This document shows positions 49,872 to 58,581 of a DNA stretch of 64,000 nt, piece after piece (the first letter of the stretch is position 1; every line of letters starts with the position of its first letter). Source of the DNA: Streptomyces atratus (lineage in GTDB: Bacteria > Actinomycetota > Actinomycetes > Streptomycetales > Streptomycetaceae); the NCBI RefSeq assembly GCF_014648655.1, contig NZ_BMRN01000012.1:62001-126000 (forward strand), given 5' to 3'. Made by a program: the position numbers and the translations under genes. Below the pieces are notes generated by a model. It saw nothing but the letters and a program-made list of their open reading frames with translations. It was not told where the DNA came from and did no database searches.

Positions 49872-51434
49872 ATGGGCGTATCCCTGAACTGGCTGACCCG
49901 CCGCCGCGAGCTCGGACTGACCGTGCTCGCGGGCCGCAGTGCACTCGACCGCGAAGTGGCGTGGGCGCACAGCATCGAACTGGCCGACCCCACCCCTTGG
50001 CTCAGTGGCGGCGAGCTGTTGCTCACCACCGGCCTGAGGCTGCCGGGGACACCCGCGGGGCAACGTGCCTACGTGGCACGACTGGCCGGTTCCGGCGTGG
50101 CCGCCGTCGCGTTCGGCACCGGCCTGTCCCATGCGCGGGTCCCGGCCGCCCTGGTCGAGGCAGCCGAGGAGGCCGGACTGCCGCTGCTCGAAATACCGCT
50201 GCCCACGCCCTTCGTCGCGATCACCAAGGCCGTGATGGAACGTCTGGCGGAGCAGAGTTACGAAGGGGTCGTGCACGCTTCCCGGATCCAGCTCCGGATG
50301 ACCCGTGCCGCGCTGCGCGGCGCCCAGGCGGTCGTGCGTGAACTCGCTGTCTCGACCGGTACCCAGGTGCTGTACATGGACGGGGAGGGCGCCGTGCGGG
50401 CGTCTCATCCGCCGGGCTCGGCAGGGCCGGAACCGGTCGTTCTGGCGGAGCTGCGTGCTCCTGGAGCGGGTGACGGGGCCTCGGCGGCAGTGAGCACCGG
50501 GCCGCAGGGGAGCGTCGCGGCACAGCAGGTACGCGTCGGGCCCCGGGCCCACGGCCGCCTTGCGCTCGTCACCGGCCGGGAGCTGACCGCCGTGGACCAC
50601 CTCCTCCTCGGTCACGCGGCGTCGCTCATTGCCCTCCATGAGGAGAAGCCACTGCGCCTCATGGACGAACAGCACCACGTCAACGGCCTGTTCCTGCGCA
50701 TGCTCCTGGACGGGACGGTGTCCGCGCCCACGGCCCGCGCCCATCTCACGGAGGCCGGGTTCCCCGTGAGGGACGGAATCAGCGTGCTCGTGCTGCGCGG
50801 TGGCAGCCCCCGGCGGGCGCTGGACGCGGCGGGCAGCGATTTCGCCGAGCGGGGTCTGCCCCGCTTCGGCACCGTTCGCGGCGGGTGCGCGGTGCTGCTT
50901 CTTCCGGGCGACGGGTCGGCGCAGGCCCGTGCGCTCACCGACGGTGCGGCGGCCCGGCTGAGACCGAGGCCCCATGCCGGGCTGAGTGACACGCACGGTC
51001 TGGACGCGGTGCCCCAGGCGCTGCGCGAGGCCGCCAACGCCGCCGCGGCGGCCGAGGCACGCAGCGGGCACGAACTCGTCCCCTTCGCGTCGCTGGCGGG
51101 CCAGGTCCTGGTCACCGCGCCCGAGACCCGTGGTCTGCTGCGCGAGCTGTCCGCGGTCCGCATCGCCCCGCTCGCCGACTACGACCGGGAGCACGGCACG
51201 GATCTCATCGCATCGCTCCGTGCGTTCCTGGAGCATCACGGCCAGTGGGGCGCGGCCGCGACGTCCCTGGGAGTACACCGGCATACGCTGCACAGCCGCG
51301 TCGACCGGATCCGCGCGCTGTTGGACGTCGATCTCGGCTCCGCCCACGTACGGGCCGAGCTGCTGCTGGCGCTGTCGGCCTGGCCGGGGGAGAACGCCGA
51401 TGCGGACGGGGTGGTCCGCACATCCCGGCCGTGA
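49872..51434 (+). CDS. PucR family transcriptional regulator
   Basis: A 520-residue regulator with an N-terminal PucR domain (LTVLAGRSALDREVAWAHSIELADPTPWLSGGELLLTTGLRLPGT), a long central region and a C-terminal PucR-type HTH (RAFLEHHGQWGAAATSLGVHRHTLHSRVDRIRALLDVDL). It is only distantly similar to the PucR protein at 30623. Members of this branch regulate GABA use (GabR-like) in related bacteria, which fits the eroded gabT/gabD remnants just downstream. The ATG 49872 begins MGVSLNWLTRRRELGLTVL. Confidence 0.92.
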   Translation: MGVSLNWLTRRRELGLTVLAGRSALDREVAWAHSIELADPTPWLSGGELLLTTGLRLPGTPAGQRAYVARLAGSGVAAVAFGTGLSHARVPAALVEAAEEAGLPLLEIPLPTPFVAITKAVMERLAEQSYEGVVHASRIQLRMTRAALRGAQAVVRELAVSTGTQVLYMDGEGAVRASHPPGSAGPEPVVLAELRAPGAGDGASAAVSTGPQGSVAAQQVRVGPRAHGRLALVTGRELTAVDHLLLGHAASLIALHEEKPLRLMDEQHHVNGLFLRMLLDGTVSAPTARAHLTEAGFPVRDGISVLVLRGGSPRRALDAAGSDFAERGLPRFGTVRGGCAVLLLPGDGSAQARALTDGAAARLRPRPHAGLSDTHGLDAVPQALREAANAAAAAEARSGHELVPFASLAGQVLVTAPETRGLLRELSAVRIAPLADYDREHGTDLIASLRAFLEHHGQWGAAATSLGVHRHTLHSRVDRIRALLDVDLGSAHVRAELLLALSAWPGENADADGVVRTSRP

Positions 51435-51439
51435 GGATC

Positions 51440-51765
51440 AGTCACCGGTGACACCGCGACACCGCTCTCACGCACCAGTGCCGCACCCTCCTGCGCGATC
51501 ACCTCACCGAGCAGCCCCGAGCCCTCGTCGAGGAGTGTGTCCGGGATGGGCAGCGGCGGCAGGAACCGCAGTACGTTGCCGTAGCTTCCCGCGGTCGGCA
51601 CCAGCGCTTCTCGCCCGGTACCGGGGCGTACCGGTTGAGCTTTTCGCACACGTCCAGGCAGGAGCGGTACGGGTTCACGAGGAAGCAGGTGCGGGTGAAG
51701 CGCTGCAGCTGCGCGTCGGCCCGCTCGGCGACCCGGGCGGCGGAGTGTGAAGAGTGGGGTGCCGG
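51440..51765 (-). pseudogene. gabT: 4-aminobutyrate aminotransferase (GabT) remnant with large internal deletion
   Basis: On the minus strand one frame reads RVAERADAQLQRFTRTCFLVNPYRSCLDVCEKLNR, matching the N-terminal VxxAxxxQxxxFxHTCFxVxPYxxYxxxxExLN block of GabT. It is followed almost at once, in another frame, by VPTAGSYGNVLRFLPPLPIPDTLLDEG, the C-terminal block of GabT. Around 280 residues including the PLP lysine region are missing. It is a dead gene; family positions are given from memory of the family. Confidence 0.75.
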
Positions 51766-51976
51766 CGCACAGCGGCGCGGGCTGCCGAGCAAACCAGTCG
51801 TCCGGGCGCACCACCCATGGACGGATTGGAGTGCCCTGCGGTATCAGGGCGGGACATCTCGTCCACTGCGGGGACGCGTGCCGTGTGCCCAAGATGTGGC
51901 TTCGCGATCCCGACCGTCACCGGCCGGGCACTCGGCAGGTCGCCTCGCGCAAGGACGCGTATCGAGAGGAAGGCAC

Positions 51977-52540
51977 ATGCAGCACACCCCAGCCACCGCC
52001 TACGCGGCGGATCCCGCACCGGATTCCGCGCAGCAGACGCCGTTGCTGCGCCACCTCGTGGCCGGGCAGTGGCGGAGCAGCGACGGTGCCGAGCTCATCA
52101 GCACCAACCCCGCCCGCCCCGAGGAGACGGTCGCGACGGGGCACCTGGCCGGCCACGCCGAGCTGGATGAAGCCGTGGCGGCCGCCCGCGCGGACCTGCC
52201 CGCCCGGGCCGCGCTGCCGCACCGGTCGTGCGGCCGGGTCCCGGCCCGTGCCGCGGACCGCCTCGACGCCCGCGCCGCCGAGTGGGGCGAGGAGCTGTGC
52301 CGCGAGGAGGGCAAGACCCGCGCCGAGGGCGTCGGCGAGTTGCGGCGCGCGGCCGAGATCCTGCGCTACTACGCCGCCGGGGCCGACCGCCCGTCCGGTG
52401 AGGTCTTCGCGTCGCCGCGCCCCGGCGAGCAGATTCGGGCCGTACGGCGTCCGGTGGGTGTGACCGCGGCCGTCGCACCCTTCACCTTCCCTGTCACGAC
52501 CACGGTGTACATACGCGGTTCCCGGACGGTGATCCGGTGA
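51977..52540 (+). pseudogene. Truncated succinate/glutarate-semialdehyde dehydrogenase (GabD-like)
   Basis: A 187-codon open frame with a good ribosome site (GAGAGGAAGG) and ATG. It has the N-terminal part of an aldehyde dehydrogenase: LVAGQWRSSDGAELISTNPARPEETVATGHLAGHAELDEAVAAA, then GEELCREEGKTRAEGVGELRRAAEILRYYA and VRRPVGVTAAVAPFTFPV. Right after the position of the oxyanion Asn (the usual WNFP is now FTFP) the homology ends and the frame closes with VYIRGSRTVIR. NAD-binding and catalytic Cys regions (about 300 residues) are absent. Its TGA overlaps the GTG of the CoA-transferase, so its translation may still drive that gene. Confidence 0.8.
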
Positions 52541-53694
52541 ACGCTTCCGTTCCCGGCCCTCTGTCGGGTGTCGTGGTCGCCGACTTCGGACGGGTGCTGG
52601 CCGCCCCGTACGCCACGATGCTCCTGGCGGACCTGGGCGCCGACGTCATCAAGGTGGAACGTCCGGGCACCGGCGACGACACCCGGGCCTGGGGCCCGCC
52701 GCGCGCCCATGACGAGTCCACCTACTTCCTGTCCGTGAACCGCAACAAGCGGTCCTTCGCCGTCGATCTCGGCACGGAGGAAGGACGCCGCGACGCGCAC
52801 GAGCTGGTGCGCCGCGCCGATGTGCTCTTCGAGAACTTCCGCCCCGGCACGATGGACAAGTACGGGCTCTCCTACGAGGAGGCCCACGCGCTCAACCCCG
52901 GCATCGTCTACTGCTCGGTGACCGGATTCGGAGCCGGTGAAGGCGCCTCGCTCCCCGGCTACGACCTGCTGCTGCAGGCGGTCGGCGGGCTGATGAGCGT
53001 CACCGGGCCCGCACCTGGGCAGCCCGTCAAGACGGGCGTGGCGCTGGTCGACGTACTGACCGGCCTGCACGCGGCCGTGGGGGTCCTGGCGGCGCTGCGC
53101 CACCGCGACGCGACCGGCGAAGGCCAGCACGTCGAGGTCAGTCTGCTGTCCTCGCTGCTGTCGAGCATGGTCAACCAGGCGGGCGGGTACACCCTGGCCG
53201 GCCAGGTGCCGGGCATCCTCGGCAACCGTCACCCGTCCATCGCCCCGTACGAGGTGTACGGGGCTGCGGACCGGCCGCTGGTCGTCGCCGTCGGCAACGA
53301 CCGGCAGTTCCTCGCCCTGTGCCGGGGCCTGGGCGCAGACGCGCTCGCCGCCGATCCCAGGTTCGCCTCGAACGCGGACCGGGTCGCGCACGTCGATGCG
53401 CTGGCCGAGGAGATCTCCGCACGGCTCGCCCTGCGTACCGCCGCCGAGTGGTTCGACCTGCTCACCCCGCTCGGGGTGCCCTGCGGTCCGGTCAACGACC
53501 TTGCAGGCGCCTTCGACCTCGCCGAACGCCTGGGCCTGTCCCCGCGGGTCGCACCGGCCGACGCGGACCCCGACGACCCGATGCGCCTGGTGGCCAACCC
53601 CATCGGGCTGTCCCGTACCCCGCCGCGTTACGAGCGGCGCCCGCCGCGGCTCGGCGAACACACCGAGGACCTCAGGCGCTGGCTGGACAGCTGA
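52537..53694 (+). CDS. Class III CoA-transferase (CaiB/BaiF family)
   Basis: A 385-residue family III CoA-transferase. VVVADFGRVLAAPYATMLLADLGADVIKVERPGTGDDTR is the N-terminal signature, FLSVNRNKRSFAVDL and DVLFENFRPGTMDKYGLSYE follow, and the catalytic Asp is in LPGYDLLLQAVGGLMSVTG. Family members move CoA between carboxylates. Position between a GabD-like remnant and a glutaryl-CoA-type dehydrogenase suggests a succinyl-CoA:glutarate CoA-transferase (SUGCT-like). GTG 52537 overlaps the preceding TGA by GTGA. All key features are intact. Confidence 0.9.
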   Translation: MNASVPGPLSGVVVADFGRVLAAPYATMLLADLGADVIKVERPGTGDDTRAWGPPRAHDESTYFLSVNRNKRSFAVDLGTEEGRRDAHELVRRADVLFENFRPGTMDKYGLSYEEAHALNPGIVYCSVTGFGAGEGASLPGYDLLLQAVGGLMSVTGPAPGQPVKTGVALVDVLTGLHAAVGVLAALRHRDATGEGQHVEVSLLSSLLSSMVNQAGGYTLAGQVPGILGNRHPSIAPYEVYGAADRPLVVAVGNDRQFLALCRGLGADALAADPRFASNADRVAHVDALAEEISARLALRTAAEWFDLLTPLGVPCGPVNDLAGAFDLAERLGLSPRVAPADADPDDPMRLVANPIGLSRTPPRYERRPPRLGEHTEDLRRWLDS

Positions 53695-53770
53695 CCGCCC
53701 GGCCGGCCCGCCGCCGTACCCCGCACTCATTCCGATCGACACCGGCAGCACGTACCGAAGGAGTTCCCCC

Positions 53771-54949
53771 ATGCCCCCGGCCAAGCGCCTCAAGGACCCG
53801 CTCGACCTGCTGGACATCGCCTCCCTGCTCACCGACGAGGAGCGCGAGATCCAGGCCACGGTCGCCCGATTCCTGACCGAGCGGGTCCGTCCGCACATCG
53901 GCCAATGGTTCGAGGACGCGCACTTCGCCCGCGAACTGGCGCCCGAACTCGGCAAACTCGGTGTGCTTGGCATGCACCTGGACGGCTACGGCTGCGCGGG
54001 CACGGGCGCGGTCAGCTACGGACTCGCCTGCCTGGAGCTGGAGGCGGCCGACTCGGGTCTGCGCAGCTTCGTGTCCGTCCAGGGATCCCTCTCCATGTTC
54101 TCGATCCGGCAGTGGGGATCGGAGGAACAGAAGCAGGAGTGGCTGCCGCGGCTCGCCGCAGGTGAGGCGATCGGCTGTTTCGGGCTGACCGAGCCGGACT
54201 TCGGCAGCAATCCGGCCGACATGCGTACCCGGGCCGTCCGCGACGGCAGCGACTGGATCCTGAACGGCTCCAAGATGTGGATCACCAACGGCGGTATCGC
54301 CGATGTCGCCACCGTCTGGGCGCATACCGAGGACGGGGTGCGGGGCTTCCTCGTCCCGCGCGGCACCCCCGGCTTCACCACCAGCAACATCAAGCAGAAG
54401 ATGTCGCTGCGTGCGTCGATCACCTCCGAGCTGCACTTCGAGGACGTCCGCCTGCCCGGTTCGGCCATCCTGCCCGGGGCCCGGGGACTGCGCGGCCCGC
54501 TGTCCTGCCTGAACGAGGCCCGCTTCGGGATCCTTTTCGGCGCGGTCGGCGCCGGGCGCGACTGCCTGCAGGCGACGCTCGACTACGCCGACTCGCGCAT
54601 CCAGTTCGGCAAGCCGATCAGTGCCTTCCAGCTCACCCAGCGCAAGCTGGCCGACATGGCACTGTCGCTCGGCAACGCCGCCCTGCTCGCGGTGCATCTG
54701 GGACGACTCAAGGAACGGGAGACGCTGCGGCCCGAGCAGATCAGCGTCGGCAAGCTCAACAACGTACGCGAGGCTCTGGCCATCGCCCGCGAATGCCGGA
54801 CCGTACTCGGGGCCAACGGCATCTCGCTGGAGTACTCGCCCCTGCGGCACGCCAACAACCTCGAATCGGTCCTGACCTACGAGGGCACCAGCGAGATCCA
54901 CACCTTGGCCGTCGGCCATGCCCTCACCGGGCAGGCGGCCTACCGCTGA
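53771..54949 (+). CDS. Acyl-CoA dehydrogenase, glutaryl-CoA dehydrogenase type
   Basis: A 392-residue flavoenzyme. SGLRSFVSVQGSLSMFSIRQWGSEEQKQEWLPRLAAGEAIGCFGLTEPDFGSNPADMRTRA matches the glutaryl-CoA dehydrogenase block, including the Arg and Ser (GxRSxxSVQ) that hold the substrate's second carboxylate. The catalytic Glu is in LTYEGTSEIHTL. It would oxidise and decarboxylate glutaryl-CoA to crotonyl-CoA, the step after the CoA-transferase, in 5-aminovalerate/lysine breakdown. ATG 53771 has GGAG upstream (53760-53763). The gene looks fully functional. Confidence 0.9.
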   Translation: MPPAKRLKDPLDLLDIASLLTDEEREIQATVARFLTERVRPHIGQWFEDAHFARELAPELGKLGVLGMHLDGYGCAGTGAVSYGLACLELEAADSGLRSFVSVQGSLSMFSIRQWGSEEQKQEWLPRLAAGEAIGCFGLTEPDFGSNPADMRTRAVRDGSDWILNGSKMWITNGGIADVATVWAHTEDGVRGFLVPRGTPGFTTSNIKQKMSLRASITSELHFEDVRLPGSAILPGARGLRGPLSCLNEARFGILFGAVGAGRDCLQATLDYADSRIQFGKPISAFQLTQRKLADMALSLGNAALLAVHLGRLKERETLRPEQISVGKLNNVREALAIARECRTVLGANGISLEYSPLRHANNLESVLTYEGTSEIHTLAVGHALTGQAAYR

Positions 54950-54985
54950 CACACGGGGCGTCATGACGCCGCGCAGCCGACGACC

Positions 54986-55360
54986 GGCTCGTTCGCCGAG
55001 TACGCGCGCACCGCCTTCGGCGGCCGGGCCGGGTTCAGCGTGGGATGGCTCTACCGGCACCTCTGGGCCATCGTCGTCTCACCTCGATGCTGTCCTGTCT
55101 CAACTCCGGCCTGTACACGGCGTCCCGGATGCTGCTCGTACTGTCGGGCAACCGCGAGGCACCGGCCTCTTGCCTCAGGTCAACCACCGCGGAGTCCCGG
55201 TACGCGCCGTGCTCGTCAGTACTTCGTCGCCGACAGCCGCTCGCAGCTGTTGATGAGCATCCTGGCCTGGGGCGTCGCGTTGCTCGCGTACGCTGCGGGC
55301 TGGGCTCTGCGCTCCGGACGGCGGGACGCACCGGATACGGCCGGCGTCGCCGTGGAATGA
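54986..55360 (+). pseudogene. Amino-acid/GABA permease (APC family) remnant
   Basis: Pieces of an amino-acid permease appear in three frames: GSFAEYARTAFGGRAGFSVGW and LYRHLWAIVV (the G-SFAEYAR-FGxxAGFxxGWxYWxxW block), then TSMLSCLNSGLYTASRMLLVLSGN, then RGVPVRAVLVST, and a closing hydrophobic stretch MSILAWGVALLAYAAGWAL ending at TGA 55358-55360. The large middle part is deleted and frameshifts separate the rest. The pieces fit GabP-like carriers, which supports a former GABA/5-aminovalerate uptake gene in this locus. Confidence 0.75.
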
Positions 55361-55771
55361 GTGCTCACCCGCGGCCACAGGGCACCCGGCGACCCGGGGA
55401 ACGCTCTTCGGCACGCACTATCGGCGCGTCACTGCAGGTCAGGGCGGGTGGGACTGCGGATGACGGGCAATCAGGGCGGTGGCGTACGGCTCCCGCCCGG
55501 GCCGTGTCAATAGAGACACGCCGCCACCAGGGGTGAGAGGGCATCAGGAAGTCGCCTGGACGGGCTAATGCCATATCAATGTGCCCATAAATAAGGGCGA
55601 TTGGCAGATTGTCAGATTATCCGGAAGTGGCATTTGGGTGTCTTGTGTACCCCGATTGGCGCCCCGACCCCACCCCTTCCAACGTGTCCGATATGACAGC
55701 TATGGGGGCCGTCAGTACGTTCAATTACGGGTCGGCTGCTCGGCCGGCCTCTCTGAGACAGGAGAAGTGAC
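55361..55771. other. Gene-free, partly AT-rich region upstream of the secreted glycine-rich protein
   Basis: About 410 bp without a gene. From roughly 55565 to 55660 the AT content rises clearly (for example CCATATCAATG and CATAAATAAG), with short inverted words TGCCA/TGGCA at 55570 and 55602. This is likely the promoter and operator region of the gene at 55772. Confidence 0.4.
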
Positions 55772-56392
55772 ATGGTTACGCGTTCCACTGTCGTTACTGC
55801 CGCACTCGCGGCTGCCGCGGCCTTGGCCGCCACCGGCATCACGTACGCCTCGGCCGCCTCCACGGAGCCGGCCCAAGCTGCCCCGGTCGTCCAGCAGCAG
55901 GCCGCCGCCCCCGTGTCGGCCCTCAACGGTGGCGAATCCGGCAACGGCAACGAGGGCAACGAGGGCAACGAGGGCAAGGGCAACGAGGGCAAGGGTGGTG
56001 GCTACGAGGGCAAGGGTGGTGGCTACGAGAACAAGGGTGGTGGCGAGAACAAGGGTCGCCGCCACTTCGAGGGCCGCGTCCACATCAACGAGCGCACCTT
56101 CAGCGCCCGGGAGACCGGCTGCATCACGGTAGTCAGTGGTCTTGGTTCCAAGACGCTCAACATCCGCAACGACAGCCGTCGGACCGTTGAGGTCTTCCGC
56201 GGCGCGACCTGCGACAACGGCGCCCCGCTGGCGACCGTCGGTCCCTGGAGCTCCAGCGACGGCGTCCACCCGGGTCGTGTCAAGGGTGGCGTGAAGGTCC
56301 ACAACGGAGTGGTCGGCAGCTTCCGGGTGATCGAGCGCCACCACGGCGGTGGCGGCTACGGCGGCGGCGGCGACTTCGGCGACGACTACTGA
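55772..56392 (+). CDS. Secreted protein with Gly/Asn/Lys-rich repeats
   Basis: A 206-residue exported protein of unknown function. MVTRSTVVTAALAAAAALAATGITYASA is a signal peptide with cleavage after ASA. Residues about 53-95 are low-complexity: GNEGNEGNEGKGNEGKG, then GGYEGKG and GGYENKG units. A compact domain of about 95 residues follows (FEGRVHINERTFSARETGCITVVSGLGSKTLNIRNDSRRTVEVFRGATCDNGAPLATVGPWSSSDGV), with two Cys that could form one disulfide, and the end is Gly-rich (HHGGGGYGGGGDFGDDY). AGGAGAAG is 5 nt before the ATG. The strong terminator at 56475 closes the unit. Confidence 0.85.
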   Translation: MVTRSTVVTAALAAAAALAATGITYASAASTEPAQAAPVVQQQAAAPVSALNGGESGNGNEGNEGNEGKGNEGKGGGYEGKGGGYENKGGGENKGRRHFEGRVHINERTFSARETGCITVVSGLGSKTLNIRNDSRRTVEVFRGATCDNGAPLATVGPWSSSDGVHPGRVKGGVKVHNGVVGSFRVIERHHGGGGYGGGGDFGDDY

Positions 56393-56474
56393 GAGCGGTG
56401 ATCGAGCACCATCACGGTGGCCGGTAACCGAGCACCACTAACAAGGCCGGTGATCGATTCACCCGCCTGACATA

Positions 56475-56507
56475 GAACCCCGGCCCGCCGGAATCGGGCC
56501 GGGGTTC
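56475..56507 (+). terminator. Terminator after the glycine-rich secreted protein gene
   Basis: Perfect 13-bp arms GAACCCCGGCCCG and CGGGCCGGGGTTC with a 7-nt loop, about 80 bp downstream of the stop. Confidence 0.8.
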
Positions 56508-56749
56508 CAGTCTGGACACTTCTGCCACGCCATACCGGAGCCGGACGGCGAGGCGCTGCCAGCTCGGCTGGACAGCCGTGCCGTACGTGGCCTTCGAGCC
56601 TTTGGCAGGACCCGGCGACCGGGGCGGCAGAACGTGGCGCCGGCGCGGCAGACGCCGCCCACGTCCCGGCCGCCGGGAGCCTGGCCAGGCATGGGGCCGG
56701 ATTCCCGATGGCTCTACCGGGCCTGCGATCGAATCCGAACGACAACGGC
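56508..56749. other. Gene-free stretch before the RICIN gene 3' end
   Basis: About 240 bp without a supported gene on either strand, between the terminator of the rightward gene and the 3' end of the leftward lectin gene. Confidence 0.35.
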
Positions 56750-57232
56750 TCAGACCATGGGGGTGTCCGACACCGGCTCCAACTGCCACCACTGGCTGGG
56801 GGAGTCGGTGTCCTCCCACTGCTGGACGCGGGCACCGTCCACCGTGCTGCCATCGGCCACTTCGAGGACGAGCCCGCTGATGAAACTGACCAGGGTCACC
56901 ACCCCCGGCGCCTCCAGGTGCTGCTCGATCAGCCATTCCTGGGCGCCGTAGTTGTTGGCCCGCCACTGCTGGACCACGGCGCCGTTCTCGGTGGAGGCAT
57001 CGGCGACGTCCAGCCGCTTGCCGCTGTGGACATTGACCAGGTGGTACAGCGCGGCACCCTCGTGCACGGGTGTCAGCTCCCAGTGCTGGGCCGCCGAACC
57101 GCTCTCCTCACCCTGCTGCACCGGGGCGCCTGCGCCCTTGGCGGAGCCGTACACATCCAGCAGCAGCCCGCTGCCCACATTGCGCAGCCGGTAGCGACCC
57201 GCTGCGACGACGGGTGCGGTGTCCCCGCTCAT
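56750..57232 (-). CDS. RICIN (beta-trefoil lectin) domain protein, no signal peptide
   Basis: A 160-residue single beta-trefoil. Three repeats are visible: YRLRNVGSGLLLDVYGSAKGAGAPVQQGEESGSAAQHWEL, YHLVNVHSGKRLDVADASTENGAVVQQWRANNYGAQEWLI and VSFISGLVLEVADGSTVDGARVQQWEDTDSPSQWWQLEPV, each with the QxW signature. Such domains bind sugars and normally sit on secreted hydrolases; here the domain stands alone and the N-terminus (MSGDTAPVVAAGRYRL) is not a signal peptide, so it should stay in the cytoplasm or leave by another route. The ATG 57230-57232 is the only sensible start. Confidence 0.9.
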   Translation of the reverse strand: MSGDTAPVVAAGRYRLRNVGSGLLLDVYGSAKGAGAPVQQGEESGSAAQHWELTPVHEGAALYHLVNVHSGKRLDVADASTENGAVVQQWRANNYGAQEWLIEQHLEAPGVVTLVSFISGLVLEVADGSTVDGARVQQWEDTDSPSQWWQLEPVSDTPMV

Positions 57233-57258
57233 GTTCCGGTTCCTTCCTGGGCAGCGAG

Positions 57259-57288
57259 CCGCCGCCCGGCTCGGCAGCCGGGCGGCGG
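57259..57288 (-). terminator. Terminator between aldo/keto reductase and RICIN genes
   Basis: Perfect 13-bp arms CCGCCGCCCGGCT and AGCCGGGCGGCGG with a 4-nt loop, 31 bp after the reductase stop on the minus strand. Confidence 0.75.
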
Positions 57289-57319
57289 TCTGTGTTCGTC
57301 AACGGTGCAGCGACACGGC

Positions 57320-58156
57320 TCAGGCGCCGAGGTTGAACTCGCCCGGGTTCGGGCCGATACGCTTGCCCTCGTCCAGTGCGGCGAACGCGGCCAGGTCGTC
57401 GGCGTCCAGCTCGAAGCCGAACACATCGAGGTTCTCCACGATCCGGGACGGTGTCACGGACTTCGGGATCACCACATTGCCGGTCTGGATGTGCCAGCGG
57501 AGCACCACCTGGGCCGGCGTGCGGCCATGCTTCTGGGCGATCGCGACGACCGTCGGGACCTCCAGGAGGCCCTTGCCCTGGCCCAGCGGCGACCAGGCCT
57601 CGGTCGCGATGCCGTGCTTGGCGTGGAAGGCGCGCGACTCGGCCTGCTGGAGCTGCGGGTGGAGCTCGATCTGGTTGATCACCGGGACGACGGAGGTCTC
57701 GCCGAGCAGGCGCTCCAGGTGCTCGGGCAGGAAGTTCGAGACACCGATGGCCTTCGCGCGGCCCTCGGAGTAGATCTTCTCGAAGGCCTTGTACGTGTCG
57801 ATGTACGCGTCCTTGGCCGGCACCGGCCAGTGGATCAGATACAGATCGACGTAGTCCAGACCCAGCTTGTCGAGCGAGGTGTCGAAGGCGCGCAGGGTGG
57901 AGTCGTAGCCCTGGTCGGCGTTCCACAGCTTCGTCGTGACGAAGAGCTCCTCGCGGGCGACACCCGAGGCTGCGACGGCCCTGCCCGTGCCCTCTTCGTT
58001 CTCGTAGATCGCGGCGGTGTCGATGCTCCGGTACCCGGACTCGATGGCTGTCGCGACCGCCTTCGCGGCCTCGTCGTCGGGCACCTGCCAGACACCGAAA
58101 CCGAGCTGCGGCATCTCGACGCCGTTGTTGAGGGTGATGGAGGGGACCTTGCTCAC
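57320..58156 (-). CDS. Aldo/keto reductase (2,5-diketo-gluconate reductase-like)
   Basis: A 278-residue TIM-barrel NADPH oxidoreductase. ITLNNGVEMPQLGFGVWQVPDDEA opens the barrel; the catalytic tetrad is Asp and Tyr in SIDTAAIYENEEGTG, Lys in VTTKLWN and His in DLYLIHWPVP. The cofactor loop GNVVIPKSVTPSRIVENLDVFGFELDADDL is intact. Members reduce sugar or alkyl carbonyls. The GTG at 58154-58156 (VSKVPSITL) with AAGGATCG upstream is preferred; the open frame extends further but without conservation. It is divergent from the lyase cluster. Confidence 0.92.
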   Translation of the reverse strand: MSKVPSITLNNGVEMPQLGFGVWQVPDDEAAKAVATAIESGYRSIDTAAIYENEEGTGRAVAASGVAREELFVTTKLWNADQGYDSTLRAFDTSLDKLGLDYVDLYLIHWPVPAKDAYIDTYKAFEKIYSEGRAKAIGVSNFLPEHLERLLGETSVVPVINQIELHPQLQQAESRAFHAKHGIATEAWSPLGQGKGLLEVPTVVAIAQKHGRTPAQVVLRWHIQTGNVVIPKSVTPSRIVENLDVFGFELDADDLAAFAALDEGKRIGPNPGEFNLGA

Positions 58157-58461
58157 GAGCGGTCGATCCTTACGTCGTCGGTTGGCATTCTCATGCTCAA
58201 CGACCACAGGGCGCGATGCATTCCCTGCCGACCTGACGTTCAGCAACCCCTCACTGCCCCGACCGGGATCGACGCGACACCGACTCGATATTGCGCCGAC
58301 CTTATTCGTCAGGACCATTGACCGAGTCCCGTCAAGGCGTAACTCTGGAGCATATCGCTGAACGTTGAACACTCTTGTGAACGCAACGGTTGGTGGCTCC
58401 GGAGAAAATAGCCACACCCCACTCAATCCTGAACCCCACCTCAGGAAGGCTGGTACGGCTT
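58157..58461. other. Divergent promoter region between reductase and lyase cluster
   Basis: About 300 bp with no gene. It must hold promoters in both directions; no clear operator copy of the GTTAGGAA type seen at 61363 was found here. Confidence 0.4.
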
Positions 58462-58581
58462 ATGTCTGACCGCACGAAGACGTCGGATCACCGCCCGTAC
58501 GGCGCGATCGGCCTGAGCTTCACCAGCCCGGACAGCACGCAGGCCGGCCGCCTTCTGCTCCGAGCGGGGTCGAAGCGATGA
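58462..58581 (+). CDS. Possible 39-aa leader or small ORF coupled to the lyase gene
   Basis: MSDRTKTSDHRPYGAIGLSF to AGRLLLRAGSKR, with AGGAAGG upstream and a stop that overlaps the lyase start as ATGA. The coupling and decent third-position GC make translation plausible, but there is no recognised family. It could instead be a chance open frame or the cut-down end of a longer gene. Confidence 0.35.
   Translation: MSDRTKTSDHRPYGAIGLSFTSPDSTQAGRLLLRAGSKR

Noticed and set aside
52537..53694. Formyl-CoA transferase (oxalate degradation)
   Set aside because: The class III fold matches, but no oxalyl-CoA decarboxylase is nearby and the next gene is of glutaryl-CoA dehydrogenase type, so glutarate is the better guess.
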